DNA of 64,000 bases, taken from positions 496,001-560,000 of the forward strand of contig JADGEX010000002.1 in the NCBI GenBank assembly GCA_016744135.1, written 5' to 3'. The DNA is from Pseudodesulfovibrio sp. GTDB taxonomy: Bacteria; Desulfobacterota; Desulfovibrionia; Desulfovibrionales; Desulfovibrionaceae. The position numbers and the translations under genes are program-made. Shown piece after piece: positions 1 through 8,432 of the stretch. Below the pieces are notes generated by a model that made no database searches, was not told the origin of the DNA, and saw only the letters and a list, made by a program, of their open reading frames with translations. The stretch's first letter is position 1. Every line of letters starts with the position of its first letter.

Positions 1-322
1 TGGGAACGAGCTTGATGCCGCCGAAAGCTTCGGGTGCGCCACATTCGTCGTTGTTGATATGCGCTTGTGCCGCACACAAAACCGAGTTGTAGGTCTGAGT
101 CACGGTGCGCAGACCAAGGACGTTGGCAGCGGTGCCGGTAGTCACATAATGAATACTGGCTTGAGAACCGAAATATTCCTTGAACACTTCATCGGTATGG
201 ATGGATATTTCATCGTCGCCGTAGGACTTCAGAAAGCCTTCGTTGGCTTTGATCATGGCTTCCATGATGGCCGGATGTGCGCCGGAATTATTATCGCTGG
301 CAAATGATTTCAATGCACTCAT
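1..322 (-). CDS. ltaE: Low-specificity threonine aldolase, N-terminal part (cut by window edge)
   Basis: The first 107 codons of a PLP-dependent beta-eliminating lyase, most likely the threonine aldolase that cleaves L-threonine/allo-threonine to glycine and acetaldehyde in the cytoplasm. The N-terminus reads MSALKSFASDNNSGAHP, followed by NEGF..SYGDDE, TTGTAANVLGL and AHINNDECGAPE, the signatures expected near the start of this family. The PLP lysine lies beyond the window. The ATG at 322 has an SD (CTGGAG) that overlaps the stop of the upstream SGNH gene five bases away, so the two are probably co-transcribed. The family call is firm; substrate preference within the aldolase/tyrosine phenol-lyase fold is inferred. 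Confidence 0.85.
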   Translation of the reverse strand, partial: MSALKSFASDNNSGAHPAIMEAMIKANEGFLKSYGDDEISIHTDEVFKEYFGSQASIHYVTTGTAANVLGLRTVTQTYNSVLCAAQAHINNDECGAPEAFGGIKLVP

Positions 323-327
323 GATGA

Positions 328-906
328 TTACTCCAGCCCGAAAAATGTTCGGGCCGCTTTGTGTTTCAAAATTGAATCGGCAAGGGCGATGTATCCGGCA
401 GCCGTTGGATGCACGGTGTCGCCGTCACTCAAGGCCTGCTCGTATACTGCGGAACTTTCCATGCTGTCAAAGGTCGAGATGGCCGGGATAGCAAGCTCGT
501 CGCAGAGTCGGGCTATTTCGACGGCCAAAGACTTGACGCGTGTGTTCTTGTGAGTATCCGAGACAGGGGGCGGGCCGATAAACAGGACATCGCCTTTTGC
601 TTGCGCCGTGCTCAGGATGTTTCGGGCGGCCTTCAACGATTCCTGAAGTGGAACATCGTTCATGATGTCGGCCACGCCGAAGCTGAAGACGAATCGGCTC
701 TCCATGCCATCTATGGTGCGGGGGGCCGCCTCACTCAGCCAGCGATCTTGCAGCCGGATGGTTGTATCTTTGCGCACACCGAGGTTGTAGCCAGTGATGT
801 CCTTCCCGTTTTTTGCGAGCGAGGCGATGATGCGTCCGGGCCAGCCAAGGCCCGTCTCATCACCATAGCCCAACGTGAGGGAGTCACCGAAAAAAAAGAC
901 GATCAT
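328..906 (-). CDS. SGNH/GDSL-family hydrolase
   Basis: A 192-residue serine hydrolase of the SGNH (GDSL) superfamily, probably a cytoplasmic esterase or lysophospholipase-like enzyme; no signal peptide is visible. Block I is FGDSLTLGYG at residues 6-15 with the nucleophile Ser, and block V is DTVHPTAAGY near residue 165 with the catalytic Asp and His. The block III position reads FGVADI instead of the usual GxND, so the oxyanion-hole Asn is not obvious. It sits in a minus-strand run: three bases after the PNPOx-like gene and five before ltaE. The natural substrate cannot be told from sequence. Confidence 0.8.
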   Translation of the reverse strand: MIVFFFGDSLTLGYGDETGLGWPGRIIASLAKNGKDITGYNLGVRKDTTIRLQDRWLSEAAPRTIDGMESRFVFSFGVADIMNDVPLQESLKAARNILSTAQAKGDVLFIGPPPVSDTHKNTRVKSLAVEIARLCDELAIPAISTFDSMESSAVYEQALSDGDTVHPTAAGYIALADSILKHKAARTFFGLE

Positions 907-909
907 AAG

Positions 910-1359
910 TTATTCCTTGATCCGTGCAGATATGTTTTCGACATCAATGGCGTAGACAGCCGTGGCCGGAAGAGCCGCTTCCTTGTAGGGGAGTTGTTTA
1001 CCGAGATATTTGACCGTCAGCAAATCCAGACCGTGCATTTTTTCGTCGTCGTCAACGAGTCGGGGAGTGCCGTGGCCCATGACGGAACGGAAAAGATAGC
1101 CTTGATCACAGGCGTTGTCGCCACCTTGACGCATGCGAACGTCCACGGCAGTTGAGAAGGCTACCGTCTTACCAGTGTTCAGGCAGGCAGCCTTGCGGCC
1201 ACGTTTGCCGGAATGGATGTAGATGACGTTTCCTTCCACCGCAAAGTTGACGGGAACGCAGTACGGCCCGTCATTATCGGTCAGAGCAAGCCAAAGGACA
1301 TCGGCTTTGGTCAGAATCTCTGCGATAGCGGTTTCGTTTTCAGTGTATCCTTTGCGCAT
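910..1359 (-). CDS. Pyridoxamine 5'-phosphate oxidase-like flavin/heme-binding protein
   Basis: A 149-residue split-barrel protein of the PNPOx-like/NimA family, cytoplasmic, likely binding FMN or heme. Visible family features are LWLALTDNDGPYCVPVNF near residues 22-39, then VIYIHSGKRGRKAACL and FRSVMGHGTPRLVDD. Relatives include 5-nitroimidazole reductases (Nim) and uncharacterised flavoproteins; which applies here is unknown. An upstream in-frame ATG at 1407 would add 16 residues, but the start at 1359 (MRKGYTENE) has a good SD (GGGAGA) and matches the family N-terminus. It heads a minus-strand run with the SGNH hydrolase and ltaE. Confidence 0.75.
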   Translation of the reverse strand: MRKGYTENETAIAEILTKADVLWLALTDNDGPYCVPVNFAVEGNVIYIHSGKRGRKAACLNTGKTVAFSTAVDVRMRQGGDNACDQGYLFRSVMGHGTPRLVDDDEKMHGLDLLTVKYLGKQLPYKEAALPATAVYAIDVENISARIKE

Positions 1360-1472
1360 GGAAATTCTCCCTTGAGTGTGTTTTGAGCCACACGTTTTAT
1401 GAATCACCCGAAGCCGGAAGACAACCTTTGTGGTGCAAAAAAAACAGGCTGAGACTGTCGGGTAAACAATGA

Positions 1473-1513
1473 TTGCTCTGTGTGGAAATATTGTTATAAT
1501 GCCGCTGTTATAA
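1473..1513 (+). promoter_or_regulatory. Putative promoter of nhaA with a small inverted repeat
   Basis: TTGCTC at 1473-1478 and a perfect TATAAT at 1495-1500 are separated by 16 bases, placing transcription start about 20 bases before the nhaA ATG. The -10 box is part of GTTATAA, repeated in inverted form as TTATAAC at 1507-1513, so a regulator could bind across the -10 and start site. The promoter is read from sequence; the operator role is a guess. Confidence 0.5.
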
Positions 1514-1526
1514 CCGGGAGATACCC

Positions 1527-2900
1527 ATGAGCCGATCCAGAGATAATCAATTACCTATTCACTATCTGCTGAATTCCTTTGACAGCTTTTTCAAGATGGA
1601 GGCAGCGGGTGGCATCGCCCTGATGATTTGTACGATAGCGGCATTGGTCTGGGCCAATTCGCCGTGGGCCGAAAGTTATCACGCCTTATGGCAGACCAAA
1701 ATTACCGTGGGATTCGGCAGTTGGGTGCTTTCCAAAGCGGCCATACTGTGGATCAATGACGGGTTGATGGCTATTTTCTTTTTTCTGGTCGGTCTGGAAA
1801 TCAAACGAGAGCTTCTGGTTGGCGGGTTGTCCACCCCGAGTCAGACGATCATGCCTGTGGCGGCAGCCATAGGTGGTATGGCCGTTCCCGCGCTTATCTT
1901 TGTTTCGATGAATGCAGGACAGGAATCCGCTGCTGGTTGGGGTATTCCCATGGCCACGGATATCGCTTTTGCGCTCGGCATCATGTCTCTTCTGGGCAAC
2001 CGCGTGCCGTTGGGTGTCAAAATCTTCCTTACCGCCGTTGCCATTGTGGATGATATCGGAGCCATTCTTGTTATCGCCATTTTTTATACAACATCGTTGA
2101 ACCTGACAGCATTATCAGTCGGTTTGGCGGTGCTTGGCCTTATGGCTATTCTTAATTTGCGGTGGGGAATTCGGCATTCCATTCCGTACTTGGTGCTTGG
2201 GGTAATCGTCTGGTTTGCCTTTCTTCTGTCCGGTATCCACGCGACCATTGCGGGCGTGCTGGCGGCCATGACAATCCCTGCGGGGACACGGATGAATTGT
2301 TCCACATTTGTAGAGGAACTGCGACATGCTGCCGAAGTCTTTGAGTTGGCGATTACGCCGGGTAAGACCGTGCTGACCAATAAGGAACAGCAGATAGCCT
2401 TACATTCTCTGGAGCATGCATACGAGGCCGCGACAACGCCATTGCAGAACATCGAGCACGCCTTGCATCCATGGGTATCCTTTTTTATTATGCCGATTTT
2501 TGCATTGGCCAACGCAGGGGTTGCGCTGGAGGCAGACGTCCTGAGTGAATTGCTCACCCCGGTGTCACTTGGTATTTTCTTTGGGCTTGTCTTGGGCAAG
2601 CAAATCGGTGTGACCGGCGCCTGTTGGGTGGTCAATAAACTGGGCTGGGCTAAATTTCCAGATAGGACGACGCTTGTTCACTTGTGGGGAGCGGCCTGTC
2701 TGGCTGGTGTCGGATTCACCATGTCTATTTTTATCGCCAACCTTGCCTTTGCGGATGCAGCGCGACTGGTAGAACTTTCCAAGATCGCCATTCTGTTCGC
2801 TTCGTTAGTCTCAGGCGTGGCTGGCTATGTTGTCCTTAAGTATATGGCACCGGATGCTTCTGGAGCCAGAGAGGCGACAGGGGAAAAGATTCCTGAATAA
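1527..2900 (+). CDS. nhaA: Na+/H+ antiporter NhaA
   Basis: A 457-residue inner-membrane antiporter that exports Na+ in exchange for H+ and helps pH and salt homeostasis. Family signatures are plain: the N-terminal FKMEAAGGIALM helix, GLEIKRELLVGGL, the TDIAFALG helix break, and AIVDDIGAI carrying the paired aspartates that bind Na+/H+. It is longer than the E. coli protein (388) because of an extended central loop (about residues 260-320) and a hydrophilic C-terminal tail. The ATG is preceded by GGGAGATACCC. It is single-gene, with its own promoter and a terminator. Confidence 0.95.
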   Translation: MSRSRDNQLPIHYLLNSFDSFFKMEAAGGIALMICTIAALVWANSPWAESYHALWQTKITVGFGSWVLSKAAILWINDGLMAIFFFLVGLEIKRELLVGGLSTPSQTIMPVAAAIGGMAVPALIFVSMNAGQESAAGWGIPMATDIAFALGIMSLLGNRVPLGVKIFLTAVAIVDDIGAILVIAIFYTTSLNLTALSVGLAVLGLMAILNLRWGIRHSIPYLVLGVIVWFAFLLSGIHATIAGVLAAMTIPAGTRMNCSTFVEELRHAAEVFELAITPGKTVLTNKEQQIALHSLEHAYEAATTPLQNIEHALHPWVSFFIMPIFALANAGVALEADVLSELLTPVSLGIFFGLVLGKQIGVTGACWVVNKLGWAKFPDRTTLVHLWGAACLAGVGFTMSIFIANLAFADAARLVELSKIAILFASLVSGVAGYVVLKYMAPDASGAREATGEKIPE

Positions 2901-2920
2901 GGTCGGAAGAAAAAAGCAGT

Positions 2921-2954
2921 AACCCCGGTACACGAAAATGTGCCGGGGTTTTTT
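2921..2954. terminator. Bidirectional intrinsic terminator (nhaA / mnmE operon)
   Basis: AACCCCGG pairs with CCGGGGTT around a short loop, extended by ACA/TGT, followed by T-rich sequence on the plus strand and matched by A-rich sequence before it. It lies between the convergent nhaA and the 89-residue gene. Confidence 0.85.
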
Positions 2955-2956
2955 AT

Positions 2957-3226
2957 TTAGAAATCCATCAGCCCGAGCGGGTCGAGGTCAGACAGTTCTA
3001 CACGGACGAAGGTGTAGACATCAAAGAATAGATCTTTGGTGATATCGTTAAGAAGCCATTCACTGCCCGTGCCGAATGAATTCCAAAGTTCGGTTTCAAT
3101 CCCTTGGCGCACTTTGAATCGTACGGTTTCTACTTCGGGATCAGTGCCGCAGAGATGTGTTTGCATGAGTGGCACCAGACCACAGGTGACGTGTTGAACG
3201 TCGATGATATCTTTGTCGTCGATCAT
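2957..3226 (-). CDS. Conserved-looking small acidic protein, function unknown
   Basis: An 89-residue soluble acidic protein (MIDDKDIIDVQHVTCGL...) that I do not recognise. It starts two bases after the mnmE stop with AGGA eight bases upstream, and ends at the bidirectional terminator, so it is the last gene of the mnmE transcript. There is no signal peptide or membrane segment, and the two cysteines (CGL and LCGTD) do not form a clear metal site. The tight coupling with mnmE supports a real gene. Confidence 0.7.
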   Translation of the reverse strand: MIDDKDIIDVQHVTCGLVPLMQTHLCGTDPEVETVRFKVRQGIETELWNSFGTGSEWLLNDITKDLFFDVYTFVRVELSDLDPLGLMDF

Positions 3227-3228
3227 GA

Positions 3229-4620
3229 TTATTTTCCTATGCAGAATGCGTCGAAAATGGAGTTCAGGACATCGTTGGATGCGATTTCACCCGTGATGCC
3301 GGACAATGTGTTGCAGGCGGTTTCAAGTCGGACACTCAAAAGGTCGTAGGGGATACCAGCCGCTGTATCCTGTTCAAGTTCGGATAATTCAAGGGCTGCT
3401 TCGCCAAGTACGGCGGCCTGCCGTGCATTGGGGGCGAGCTCGTCGGGGTCGGGTTGACCTGCGCCTTGAAGAATGCGGTCGCGGATACGTGCGCAGAGCG
3501 TGTCGATATCCGTCCCCTTCTTGGCAGAAATGACAAGCATTTCAAGGTCATGGGCAGCCATTTGTGCGGCGTTGCTTGTGTCAAAGCCGTCCAGATCAGA
3601 TTTGTTGAGCACCAACACCGTTTTTTGTGGGTCAAGAGTGGCTGCAGTGGACATGGTTTCATCGGTCAGCGGCGCTGTTCCGTCGGCTAGCAACAGAACG
3701 AGGTCAGCCTGATCCATCAGCTCGCGGCCTTTTTCCAATCCAGCGGCTTCGATGGCATCGTCCGTTTGTCGGATGCCGGCGGTATCAGCCAATCGGATAT
3801 TCAACCCATTAAGGTTGATGGATTCTTCAAGGTAGTCTCGAGTTGTGCCGGGTTGGTCCGTGACGATAGCGCGATTGCGGCCGAGCAGAGCGTTCATCAG
3901 ACTTGATTTGCCCGCATTGACTCGACCAGCCAAGACGACCAGTGCTCCTTCGCGCCATGCTTTGGTGCGGTCTACGGCAGAAAGAAGTTCGTCGATTTCA
4001 GTGCGTACAGACGCAGAGGTCTCGATCAGGTCTTCAGGGGAAAGACATTCGATTTCGTCGTCAGGAAAGTCCACGGCTATGCAAAGTTGAGCACGCAAAT
4101 ATTCCAGTCGTGCCCGGAGGTCGGCAATCTTTTGACCAAGCAGGCCGGAGAGTTTGACTTGAGCCAAATGCATGGCTGCTTTGGTAGGCGCGTGGATCAT
4201 TTCTGCCACAGCTTCTGCCTGAGAGAGGTCCATGCGTCCGTTCATGAAGGCGCGGTAGGTAAACTCGCCGCGTTCAGCAAGGCGGACACCTTTGTGTAGG
4301 ATCTCATCCAGCACGGCGGATAGGACGGCCCGACCTCCATGACAGTTGATTTCTACGATGTCTTCACCTGTGTATGAATTGGGTCCGGGCATGAATGCAC
4401 ATAAGACGTCATCCAGTTCATTACCGTTTGCATCAAGCAAGTGACCATAATGAAGGTGATAGGGGATAAAATCCGTGAAGCGTTGGTTTGCGGCTCGGAA
4501 TAGCGCATTGGCAACGCTTCGGCATTGGCTGCCACTGATACGGATGATGCCCACACCGCCGTCTCCGGGGGGGGTGGCAATAGCGGCAATGGTGTCGTTG
4601 GCGAGTCGTGGATCAAGCAT
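3229..4620 (-). CDS. mnmE: tRNA modification GTPase MnmE
   Basis: A 463-residue cytoplasmic GTPase which, with MnmG, makes the 5-carboxymethylaminomethyl modification of wobble uridine in tRNA. The N-terminal tetrahydrofolate-binding domain starts DTIAAIATPPGDGGVGIIRISG. The helical domain carries an inserted Ras-like G domain with P-loop GRVNAGKS (232-239), switch GTTRDYLEE, DTAGIR (279-284) and NKSDL. The C-terminus ends with the family's FCIGK, whose Cys is invariant. It lies downstream of jag, as in many bacteria, but a strong hairpin separates the two. No clear SD precedes the ATG. Confidence 0.97.
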   Translation of the reverse strand: MLDPRLANDTIAAIATPPGDGGVGIIRISGSQCRSVANALFRAANQRFTDFIPYHLHYGHLLDANGNELDDVLCAFMPGPNSYTGEDIVEINCHGGRAVLSAVLDEILHKGVRLAERGEFTYRAFMNGRMDLSQAEAVAEMIHAPTKAAMHLAQVKLSGLLGQKIADLRARLEYLRAQLCIAVDFPDDEIECLSPEDLIETSASVRTEIDELLSAVDRTKAWREGALVVLAGRVNAGKSSLMNALLGRNRAIVTDQPGTTRDYLEESINLNGLNIRLADTAGIRQTDDAIEAAGLEKGRELMDQADLVLLLADGTAPLTDETMSTAATLDPQKTVLVLNKSDLDGFDTSNAAQMAAHDLEMLVISAKKGTDIDTLCARIRDRILQGAGQPDPDELAPNARQAAVLGEAALELSELEQDTAAGIPYDLLSVRLETACNTLSGITGEIASNDVLNSIFDAFCIGK

Positions 4621-4659
4621 GAGGGTGGTTATAGGCCTTTTTTGCGAAAGGCAAAAGAG

Positions 4660-4689
4660 AAAAGGGCCGCTTTTAAAAGCGGCCCTTTT
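4660..4689 (-). terminator. Intrinsic terminator after jag
   Basis: AAAAGGGCCGC pairs perfectly with GCGGCCCTTTT around an 8-base AT loop, with T-rich sequence following on the minus strand. It lies between jag and mnmE, so mnmE may depend on readthrough or on its own promoter. Confidence 0.75.
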
Positions 4690-4720
4690 GAGTTCGTTGT
4701 ATCTTCGTAACCCAAGATCT

Positions 4721-5758
4721 TTAGTCGCGTGCGCGGCTTCCGTTCTTGCGGCTCTTCGGTACGATCAGGACGCGTTTCATGGGACCGTCACCCTTGGAGC
4801 GGGTGAAGACAGTCTCGTTTTCCTGAAGTGCGAGATGGACCACTCGGCGATGATAGGAAGACAAGGGCTTGGTGGACTGGGTGCGACCCAGGTTGCCAGC
4901 TTTTTCTGCCAGATGACATGCAATCTGACGGAGTTTGTCGTCCTGACGTTCGCGGTAGTCACCTGTGTCCACCTGAATGCGGACAGAGGCTTCCATTTTG
5001 CGAGAGACGAGGCGATTGACCAGATACTGGATGGAAGAGAGGGTTTGTCCCTCGCGACCGATGATCAGACCGGAATTTTCATCGTCGTCAATGAAGACTT
5101 TGACCCGGTCGGATTCAATGGTGACCTGGATGGTCGTTTCGCCGACAATGGGGTCGAGCAGCTTGACCATGACTTCCATGACAGCGGCTTCGAGCACTGT
5201 TGGATCGAAGTCGGCCATATTGGCGCGCGGACGTTCTTCGCGTTGCTCACGAGGTTCACGAGGTTTGCGTTCACGAGGCCTGCGGTCACGTTGAGGTCTG
5301 TCTTCACGGGGGGAAGCCTGTTTGGGCTTGCGTTCGCGAGGTTTGCGTGCAGGCCGAGGAGCTTCCTCGGAAGGAACCACGTTTCCGTTAATGTCGTTGT
5401 AGACTTCTTCTACAATGAGGTTGCCGTTCGGTTCCTCAGATGTTTCTACAACAGGCTTTGGTTTTGGCTTGGGTTTCGCCTTGGGTTGTGCCTTAGGTTT
5501 GGGCGCAACGTTAGGCTTTGTTTCGCGTGTGGGTTTGGCCGGCTTCTCTTCGGTGTTGAGAATGTCTGTGGCATTAACCTGAGCGCGAGGGCGGGCATGT
5601 ACCTTGGCTTTCTTGACACCCATGATGCCGAAGATGCCGCTGGAACCGCCAGCCAGGATTTCGATTTCCAGCCGTTCCCGCTTGAGATTAAAGTAATCGC
5701 AAGCAGACTCTATGGCGTCGTCCAGATCCTTGCCCTGGAATTCTTTAAAGTCACTCAT
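4721..5758 (-). CDS. jag: Jag/KhpB-type RNA-binding protein (Jag_N, KH, R3H)
   Basis: A 345-residue RNA-binding protein of the Jag/EloR/KhpB family, usually encoded beside yidC and linked to envelope and membrane-protein biogenesis. It has an N-terminal Jag_N domain (about 1-52, ending GGSSGIFGIMGVKKAKV). A long low-complexity Pro/Lys/Arg-rich linker (about 60-180) is followed by a KH domain (about 195-265, with GLIIGREGQTLSSIQYLVNR) and a C-terminal R3H domain (about 275-335, with SYHRRVVHLAL). SD AAGGA lies seven bases before the ATG. It follows yidC by about 45 bases. The linker is much longer than in Firmicutes homologues. Confidence 0.93.
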   Translation of the reverse strand: MSDFKEFQGKDLDDAIESACDYFNLKRERLEIEILAGGSSGIFGIMGVKKAKVHARPRAQVNATDILNTEEKPAKPTRETKPNVAPKPKAQPKAKPKPKPKPVVETSEEPNGNLIVEEVYNDINGNVVPSEEAPRPARKPRERKPKQASPREDRPQRDRRPRERKPREPREQREERPRANMADFDPTVLEAAVMEVMVKLLDPIVGETTIQVTIESDRVKVFIDDDENSGLIIGREGQTLSSIQYLVNRLVSRKMEASVRIQVDTGDYRERQDDKLRQIACHLAEKAGNLGRTQSTKPLSSYHRRVVHLALQENETVFTRSKGDGPMKRVLIVPKSRKNGSRARD

Positions 5759-5803
5759 TGTGTGTATCCTTCTCAGCCGGGGAAAAAGCCCCCGGAGGCG
5801 ATG

Positions 5804-7456
5804 TTAAGCGTCCAGAGTTGCCTTCTTGGTGGATCGGGCGATCATAAGCTGCTGTCCGATGGACAGGAGGTTGTTGAACAACCAGTAAACAACCAGACCT
5901 GAAGGGAACTGCAGGAACATGAAGGTGAAGATGAGCGGCATGAACAGCATGATTTTTTGCTGAGTCGGGTCACCGGCACTGGGTGTCATCTTCTGCTGCA
6001 GGAACATGGACGCACCCATGATAATGGGTGTGATGTAATACGGGTCCTTGGCGGACAGGTCAGCTAACCATGGCAGGTCGGTAAAAGGCACATGCGCGAT
6101 AAAGGGTGCGTGCCTGAGTTCGACTGCGCCGAGCAGAGCCTTGTACAGACCGAAGAAAACCGGGATTTGTACGACCATGGGCAGACAACCACCCATTGGA
6201 TTAACCTTGTACGTTTTATACAGGGCCATGGTTTCCTGGTTGAGACGCTGCTTGTCGTCGCCGTATTTTTCGCGGAGCTTTTGGACCATGGGTTGCAGTT
6301 TCTTCATCTGCTCCATGGAACCGTAACTCTTCTGGGACAGAGGCCAGAAGATCAGCTTGATGATAATAGTCAGAATGATGATGGCAACACCGTAGTTACC
6401 GATGTAGCCGTAGAAGAAGTTCAGACCGATGAGAAGCGGTTTTGCCAGAACATCGAACCAACCGAAGTTGACGGCATCGGCAAGTTCATTAGGCATCTTG
6501 GCGAGCATTTCGCGGTCGGTGGAGCCGATGAAATAGGACGCTTTCAGTGTCTTGGCCACGTTGGGCATGAAAGTGGCCTTGTCAGTGACAGCCATACGGA
6601 AGACGTCATCCTGAACGCCTGCGGACAGGGAGGTGTTCTCAGAGCCGGGCAGGACTGCAAACAGGAAGTAGTTGGATTCAATGGCACCCCATTTGAGGTC
6701 GCCAGGAGCGGACAGGCCTTTTTCTTTGAGGTCGTCGCGGTCATCCAGTTCTTCGCGGCCATCCTTGGTCAGGTAAGCCACTTTGGTCGGATTGTAACGA
6801 TCATCCTCGGCGGACATGGATTTGGCCGCTGCTGTGTAGGAGAGAGAACCTTCGACACCGGTAGCTGTCAGATTGGTAATCGTGGTAGATTCTTCAATGA
6901 GATAGGTATCTGGGTAGAATGTCAGTATGCGTTCGATACGGAAACCGCCGGACTGGCCGGTAAAGGTCAGCGTCTTGGCTTCGTCGGTGGCGCCGATTGT
7001 CACATCATTCCCAGAGAAGGACCACTCGCCGCGTTTCCATGTATGATACTCTTTGTCGTTTTTGGTCAGGATCAGACCGAGAGGACCTTTGGCAAAAGCC
7101 TTGCGTCCGATGAGATCGACATTCGGAGAATCCGGTTCAATAGTATCTTTATAGTTTTTGAGAATGAATTGTTCGACGATACCACCCTGAGAATTGAAAA
7201 CGGCGGTGTAAAGCGGAGTATCCACCGTAACCTTGGTTCCGGTGGTGGGGATGAAATCTGTGGCAGGTGCAGCCTCGGTGGCGGCAGGTTCAGCCTGCTG
7301 GGTCAGCGAAGCTGTTTTCTGTTCGGCCTCGGCGGCCTTTTGGGCCATAGTGGCCTGTTCTTCTGCTGAGGGTCCGGTGAAATACTGCCAGCCGAAGATG
7401 ACGATAAAACTCAGGACCAGGGCAATCACTAAACGGATTTGCTCCTTCTTCTCCAT
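5804..7456 (-). CDS. yidC: Membrane protein insertase YidC
   Basis: A 550-residue inner-membrane insertase/chaperone that inserts membrane proteins alone or with SecYEG. It has an N-terminal membrane anchor ([16 protein letters not shown]), a large periplasmic domain (about 60-330) typical of the Gram-negative type, and the conserved core from about 340 with [26 protein letters not shown] and [23 protein letters not shown]. The start MEKKEQIR (7456) is the usual N-terminus; an upstream in-frame start at 7492 would lie deep inside yidD. It overlaps the end of yidD and precedes jag, the standard order. Confidence 0.97.
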   Translation of the reverse strand: MEKKEQIRLVIALVLSFIVIFGWQYFTGPSAEEQATMAQKAAEAEQKTASLTQQAEPAATEAAPATDFIPTTGTKVTVDTPLYTAVFNSQGGIVEQFILKNYKDTIEPDSPNVDLIGRKAFAKGPLGLILTKNDKEYHTWKRGEWSFSGNDVTIGATDEAKTLTFTGQSGGFRIERILTFYPDTYLIEESTTITNLTATGVEGSLSYTAAAKSMSAEDDRYNPTKVAYLTKDGREELDDRDDLKEKGLSAPGDLKWGAIESNYFLFAVLPGSENTSLSAGVQDDVFRMAVTDKATFMPNVAKTLKASYFIGSTDREMLAKMPNELADAVNFGWFDVLAKPLLIGLNFFYGYIGNYGVAIIILTIIIKLIFWPLSQKSYGSMEQMKKLQPMVQKLREKYGDDKQRLNQETMALYKTYKVNPMGGCLPMVVQIPVFFGLYKALLGAVELRHAPFIAHVPFTDLPWLADLSAKDPYYITPIIMGASMFLQQKMTPSAGDPTQQKIMLFMPLIFTFMFLQFPSGLVVYWLFNNLLSIGQQLMIARSTKKATLDA

Positions 7457-7707
7457 GGGATGATTCTCGCTTTGGTTTTGAAATCTGGCCAAACGGCCGG
7501 GACGGGGTCAAAGCCCCCGCTGCAAAAAGGTTGGCAACGAAGGAGACGCCAAAGCGTGAGAAGACCCCCTTTAAATGCGCCGTGCAGAGTAACAGCTTCT
7601 TGGGCGTACTCTGAGCACGTCGGATAGAACCTGCATGCCTGTGGCAGCAAGGGGGAGATGAGCTTTTGGTATAACCAAATGAGCGCTAGAAATATTGAGC
7701 GCATCAT
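7429..7707 (-). CDS. yidD: Membrane protein insertion efficiency factor YidD
   Basis: A 92-residue protein of the YidD family, an inner-membrane-associated helper of YidC insertion. The signature runs [19 protein letters not shown], then [11 protein letters not shown] and [23 protein letters not shown], with conserved cysteines. SD GAGAGGAA lies just before two successive ATGs. The 3' end overlaps yidC by 28 bases, consistent with translational coupling; rnpA ends eight bases upstream. Confidence 0.95.
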   Translation of the reverse strand: MMRSIFLALIWLYQKLISPLLPQACRFYPTCSEYAQEAVTLHGAFKGGLLTLWRLLRCQPFCSGGFDPVPAVWPDFKTKARIIPWRRRSKSV

Positions 7708-7714
7708 TTCCTCT

Positions 7715-8053
7715 CTATGAGGCCACCATTTTCGTACGTAAACGTTCGAAAATGGGGGTGAACTCTTCTATGGTGAGAGCGAGTGTCAGCTGCTTGGCCT
7801 CAAGGTTCCGCTTGGGAACTACGACAATATCCAGAGGCAATTCAAAATCAAATTGATGCAGTCTGAAATACTCGCGCACCACCCTCTTAATACGGTTTCG
7901 CGCTACTGCATGCCCCATCTTTTTACTGACGGTGAGCCCGAGGCGAAGACCGCCATGAGGCTCACCTCGTTTGAGAATGAACAGGATGAAGCTTTTTGTA
8001 TATTGCTTCTTGCCCTGTTCATAACAAACTGTGAATTCAGGGCTTTTGAGCAG
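7715..8053 (-). CDS. rnpA: Ribonuclease P protein component, non-canonical start
   Basis: The protein subunit of RNase P, which binds the catalytic RNA and matures tRNA 5' ends. The body has family features: [19 protein letters not shown], then [16 protein letters not shown] (the RNR motif). The first in-frame ATG (7918) would begin inside that conserved core and give only 67 residues. Reading upstream, the frame stays open to 8089 and encodes the normal N-terminus ([23 protein letters not shown]). No ATG, GTG or TTG occurs there. A CTG at 8053 has AAGGAG six bases upstream and gives 112 residues; an ATT at 8086 would give 123 and keep the basic N-terminus but overlap rpmH. I prefer CTG; the true start is uncertain. 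Confidence 0.85.
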   Translation of the reverse strand: MLKSPEFTVCYEQGKKQYTKSFILFILKRGEPHGGLRLGLTVSKKMGHAVARNRIKRVVREYFRLHQFDFELPLDIVVVPKRNLEAKQLTLALTIEEFTPIFERLRTKMVAS

Positions 8054-8073
8054 TCGGCGCTCCTTGTTCCAAG

Positions 8074-8208
8074 CTAGACGGCTAATCTCTTACGCCCTTT
8101 GGCGCGGCGGCGACGAAGAACGGCGCGACCGTTTTTGGTGCGGGAGCGCACCAGGAAACCGTGGGTTCTTTTACGACGGCATTTGCTGGGCTGGTAAGTA
8201 CGTTTCAT
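8074..8208 (-). CDS. rpmH: 50S ribosomal protein L34
   Basis: A 44-residue basic ribosomal protein, read directly from the sequence: [18 protein letters not shown], then [20 protein letters not shown] and RKRLAV. This is the complete L34 consensus apart from SK(C)RRKR. SD AGGAG lies eight bases before the ATG. It is the first gene of the rpmH-rnpA-yidD-yidC-jag block and has a good promoter upstream. Confidence 0.98.
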   Translation of the reverse strand: MKRTYQPSKCRRKRTHGFLVRSRTKNGRAVLRRRRAKGRKRLAV

Positions 8209-8261
8209 ATCTATATTCTCCTAAAGAGTGAAAAATTGCTGAAAGTCGTGTTGAACGGAAG

Positions 8262-8290
8262 CATATAACCGCTGCTCGGGTGGCAGTCAA
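8262..8290 (-). promoter_or_regulatory. Putative sigma-70 promoter of rpmH
   Basis: On the minus strand TTGACT (8290-8285) and TATATG (8267-8262) are separated by 17 bases, about 55 bases before the rpmH start. The -35 box has five of six consensus bases. Confidence 0.55.
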
Positions 8291-8388
8291 GATCAAATTT
8301 TGATCCATGTACCGGCCACCGCTTTCGACTGACCGGGAATTCTGCTACAGGTTTTCTCAACGGAAGGCGAGTAAAAAATTCTCATTTT

Positions 8389-8416
8389 TTGAATCGTCAC
8401 ATATATTCATTATAAT
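8389..8416 (+). promoter_or_regulatory. Putative promoter of the LUD-domain gene
   Basis: TTGAAT (8389-8394) and a perfect TATAAT (8411-8416) with 16 bases between, about 17 bases before the ATG at 8433. It supports the shorter start of the downstream gene, because an earlier start would lie upstream of the promoter. Confidence 0.5.
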
Positions 8417-8432
8417 AGCACGGAGAGTTTTT

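Noticed and set aside
409-1155. 248-codon frame on the plus strand
   Set aside because: Antisense of the SGNH and PNPOx-like genes; product looks like a shadow.
4475-5902. 475-codon frame on the plus strand
   Set aside because: Antisense across mnmE, jag and the end of yidC, passing through the jag-mnmE terminator; a shadow of G+C-biased codons.
6092-7369. 425-codon frame on the plus strand
   Set aside because: Antisense of yidC with no recognisable product.
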